From positions 1 to 15,577 of the forward strand of contig JASHXG010000168.1 of assembly GCA_030043675.1 (NCBI GenBank): 15,577 nucleotides of DNA, read 5' to 3'. Below, one piece after another: positions 14,214 through 15,577 of this stretch (within the stretch, counting starts at the first letter, position 1; each line of letters opens with the position of its first letter). Under the pieces are notes generated by a model. The model ran no database searches, was not told where the DNA came from, and saw only the letters and a program-made list of their open reading frames with translations. The stretch is from Vulcanimicrobiota bacterium (GTDB lineage Bacteria > Vulcanimicrobiota > Vulcanimicrobiia > Vulcanimicrobiales > Vulcanimicrobiaceae). The translations under genes were made by a program, and so were the position numbers.

Positions 14214-15332
14214 TTATGCTAAGAGGTGCCCGTCGGATCCCGCGACGACCGTTTCTCTCATCTTACCGTCTGATTTGTGCACGAGGAAGCCTTGGTGTCC
14301 GGATTCGCGATTCGGCGGCAGGCCGAGGTTAGCCAGTGTCTCGTCGGTGCTCTTGTAGGTCACGCCGATCTTCAGCATCTGCCGTGCCTGGTCGGGCGTA
14401 GCAATATCGCGGCCAATCTCGCGGGCCATCCGAACGTGCTTCTCGATCATTTGCATCGTGGTCATTCGCACGCCCTTTTTTACGTCCCAGATGTTGTCCT
14501 CAATGCCCGCGCGCGTGTGTTGCCCGAGGGCGATCATCATCATCGAGATCGGGTGCGTCAACCGGAACGTCGTTTGATACGTGAAAAAGGATCCGTGTGG
14601 CGTTCGGCGCACGATCTCCATCAGATCGAACGGGTTTGCGCCGCAGATTCCACCCCCGCCGGTGCTGAAGAAACCGTTCATCGGCCCCATATACTCGCCT
14701 CGACGAATCATCCGCTCCACGAGCTCGAGGCCGTGGACATGCGGAAGCGCGAAATACGGCTGTATCCCGTGCTCGACGCAAAGCCTAGTCTCCTCAACAT
14801 AGAAGTCCGGGGTTGCGTCGGCGACCATGTTGGAAATTCCGTGCATCGAATCTTCGTTGCACAGACGCGTTCCTTCGAACACGTCCATCGGGTGCAAGGC
14901 GGTTAGGTCGTAGAGGGTCGTGCCGCAGGAGACGGTTATTTGATCGGGCTTGGGATCGATGGTCGTTAACTTGTGACGCTGGTCGTACGTGCCGAAGGCC
15001 CCGACTTCGCCCGGCTCGGGCGCGAACGAGATCGACCCGCCCACTTGGAGGACCATCTTGGGCACGGCTTCGCGCAAACGTGCGATCTGCTCACCATATT
15101 CCTTAAAGTTCTTCGAGATATGCCCGGTCTTGGGATCGCGAACGTGTATGTGCAGGAGCGTCGCGCCGGCGTTGTAGCAATCCACGGCCGCTTGAACTTG
15201 TTCATCCCATGTGAGCGGGATGTATCCGGGAGGGCCGTCCTGCGGCATCCACATTGGCCCGTACGGTGCCGCTGTTATCATTAACGGTGCCATGTTCTCC
15301 GGCAAAAGTGAGTCATCGGTAAAATACGCCAT
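14214..15332 (-). CDS. BKACE-family beta-keto acid cleavage enzyme (DUF849)
   Basis: The product has 372 residues from ATG 15332 (MAYFTDDSLL); the frame is open to 15368, adding 12 residues with no better ribosome site. The family (PF05853) condenses a beta-keto acid with acetyl-CoA to give acetoacetate and a new CoA ester; 3-keto-5-aminohexanoate cleavage in lysine fermentation is the known example. Visible landmarks are the TIM-barrel start PLMITAAPYGP, the zinc motif HIHVRD (His61, His63), LQVGGSISF, and HTRAGIEDN with Arg274 and metal ligand Glu278. The chain is longer than the usual ~280-310, with an extended loop around 109-135 and a C-terminal tail. The true keto-acid substrate is not evident, as this family is very diverse. 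It is first of a minus-strand unit with the CMD gene. Confidence 0.92.
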   Translation of the reverse strand: MAYFTDDSLLPENMAPLMITAAPYGPMWMPQDGPPGYIPLTWDEQVQAAVDCYNAGATLLHIHVRDPKTGHISKNFKEYGEQIARLREAVPKMVLQVGGSISFAPEPGEVGAFGTYDQRHKLTTIDPKPDQITVSCGTTLYDLTALHPMDVFEGTRLCNEDSMHGISNMVADATPDFYVEETRLCVEHGIQPYFALPHVHGLELVERMIRRGEYMGPMNGFFSTGGGGICGANPFDLMEIVRRTPHGSFFTYQTTFRLTHPISMMMIALGQHTRAGIEDNIWDVKKGVRMTTMQMIEKHVRMAREIGRDIATPDQARQMLKIGVTYKSTDETLANLGLPPNRESGHQGFLVHKSDGKMRETVVAGSDGHLLA

Positions 15333-15455
15333 TTTAAGAATCTGCCTCTCTCTATAAAGGGATAGCATCTGTCCGCGGCTGCCTATCTTCGTTCGGGGGG
15401 CTCAATCCTCATCTCAGGGCCCGTCGCGGCGCGTTTCGTCCGAGGCTGGGCCTGG

Positions 15456-15461
15456 TAAAAT
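15456..15461 (+). promoter_or_regulatory. possible extended -10 of a leaderless transcript
   Basis: TAAAAT at 15456-15461 is preceded by TGG, giving an extended -10 shape. The expected transcription start, seven bases on, coincides with the A of ATG 15468. No good -35 was seen. Confidence 0.35.
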
Positions 15462-15467
15462 ACGCTA

Positions 15468-15560
15468 ATGGCCATCACGCTGGAGCGCGCGGTTCCGATT
15501 CTGCGCATCTTCGACGTAACAAAGGCGCGCGCGGGCGTAAGCGTCAGTTTGGGGCATTAG
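15468..15560 (+). pseudogene. N-terminal remnant of a glyoxalase-superfamily gene (or sequence error at edge)
   Basis: The frame encodes 30 residues starting MAITLERAVPILRIFDVTKAR. This closely resembles the N-terminus of the ~120-residue glyoxalase-superfamily (bleomycin-resistance-like) proteins, which continue with E-F-Y and a L-G-F segment. Here the sequence changes to AGVSVSLGH and a TAG at 15558-15560. Neither other forward frame restores the expected continuation in the remaining bases. It may be a truncated pseudogene, a rearrangement junction or a mis-assembled contig end. It is divergent from the BKACE gene across 135 bp. Confidence 0.5.
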
Positions 15561-15577
15561 CAGGGCAAGCCGGGGGC

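Overview
This GC-rich window comes from a bacterium that is probably diderm. Most of its coding capacity goes to exported proteins: seven genes begin with type II (lipoprotein) signal peptides and one with an ordinary Sec signal. The mix of AcpA/phospholipase-C-like phosphoesterases, many small beta-propeller lipoproteins, a HAF-repeat protein and a BKACE/carboxymuconolactone pair resembles soil-type lineages such as Candidatus Eremiobacterota (WPS-2). That placement is an impression from gene style, not a demonstrated match. Both edges cut through genes, so the window may be a whole contig.

Left part (1-4577). A 5'-truncated phosphoesterase is followed by a propeller lipoprotein (872-1807, +). 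Convergent with it is a minus-strand cassette read from 2935 down to 1804: a secreted small protein, a very short acidic ORF missing from ordinary ORF lists (2296-2439), and an ICMT/PEMT-like integral membrane methyltransferase. Divergent from the cassette is a membrane protein with a degenerate ion-channel-like pore loop (3059-3712). It converges with an Ala-rich coiled-coil protein that starts at TTG (3726-4577) behind a recognisable promoter with an overlapping inverted repeat.

Middle (4753-12124). A minus-strand propeller lipoprotein (4753-5910) is divergent from a plus-strand array of paralogous lipoproteins. Copies 1-3 (6130-7149, 7158-8189, 8186-9205) are tightly packed, the last two overlapping by 4 bp. 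A HAF-repeat lipoprotein (9289-10620) and a VOC/glyoxalase-fold protein (10696-11118) follow. Copy 4 (11123-12124) has its ribosome binding site inside the VOC gene. All four copies align through a cysteine at residue 22, a rigid VGGQGC core and four shared ectodomain cysteines. Copies 1 and 4 share a 52-nt perfectly identical stretch, while the 5' end of copy 1 matches copy 2, so copy 1 looks mosaic.

Right part (12156-15577). On the minus strand, in transcription order: a BKACE-family beta-keto acid cleavage enzyme, a double carboxymuconolactone-decarboxylase-domain protein, and a lipoprotein phosphoesterase in which several signature residues are replaced. At the extreme right edge is a plus-strand ORF whose first ~21 residues look like a glyoxalase-superfamily N-terminus, but which then diverges and stops.

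The shared theme of the left and middle parts is a surface or periplasmic set of propeller lipoproteins of unknown ligand. The BKACE-CMD pair suggests catabolism of a keto acid. No tRNA, rRNA, CRISPR array or insertion sequence was seen, and no gene-free stretch exceeds 300 bp.
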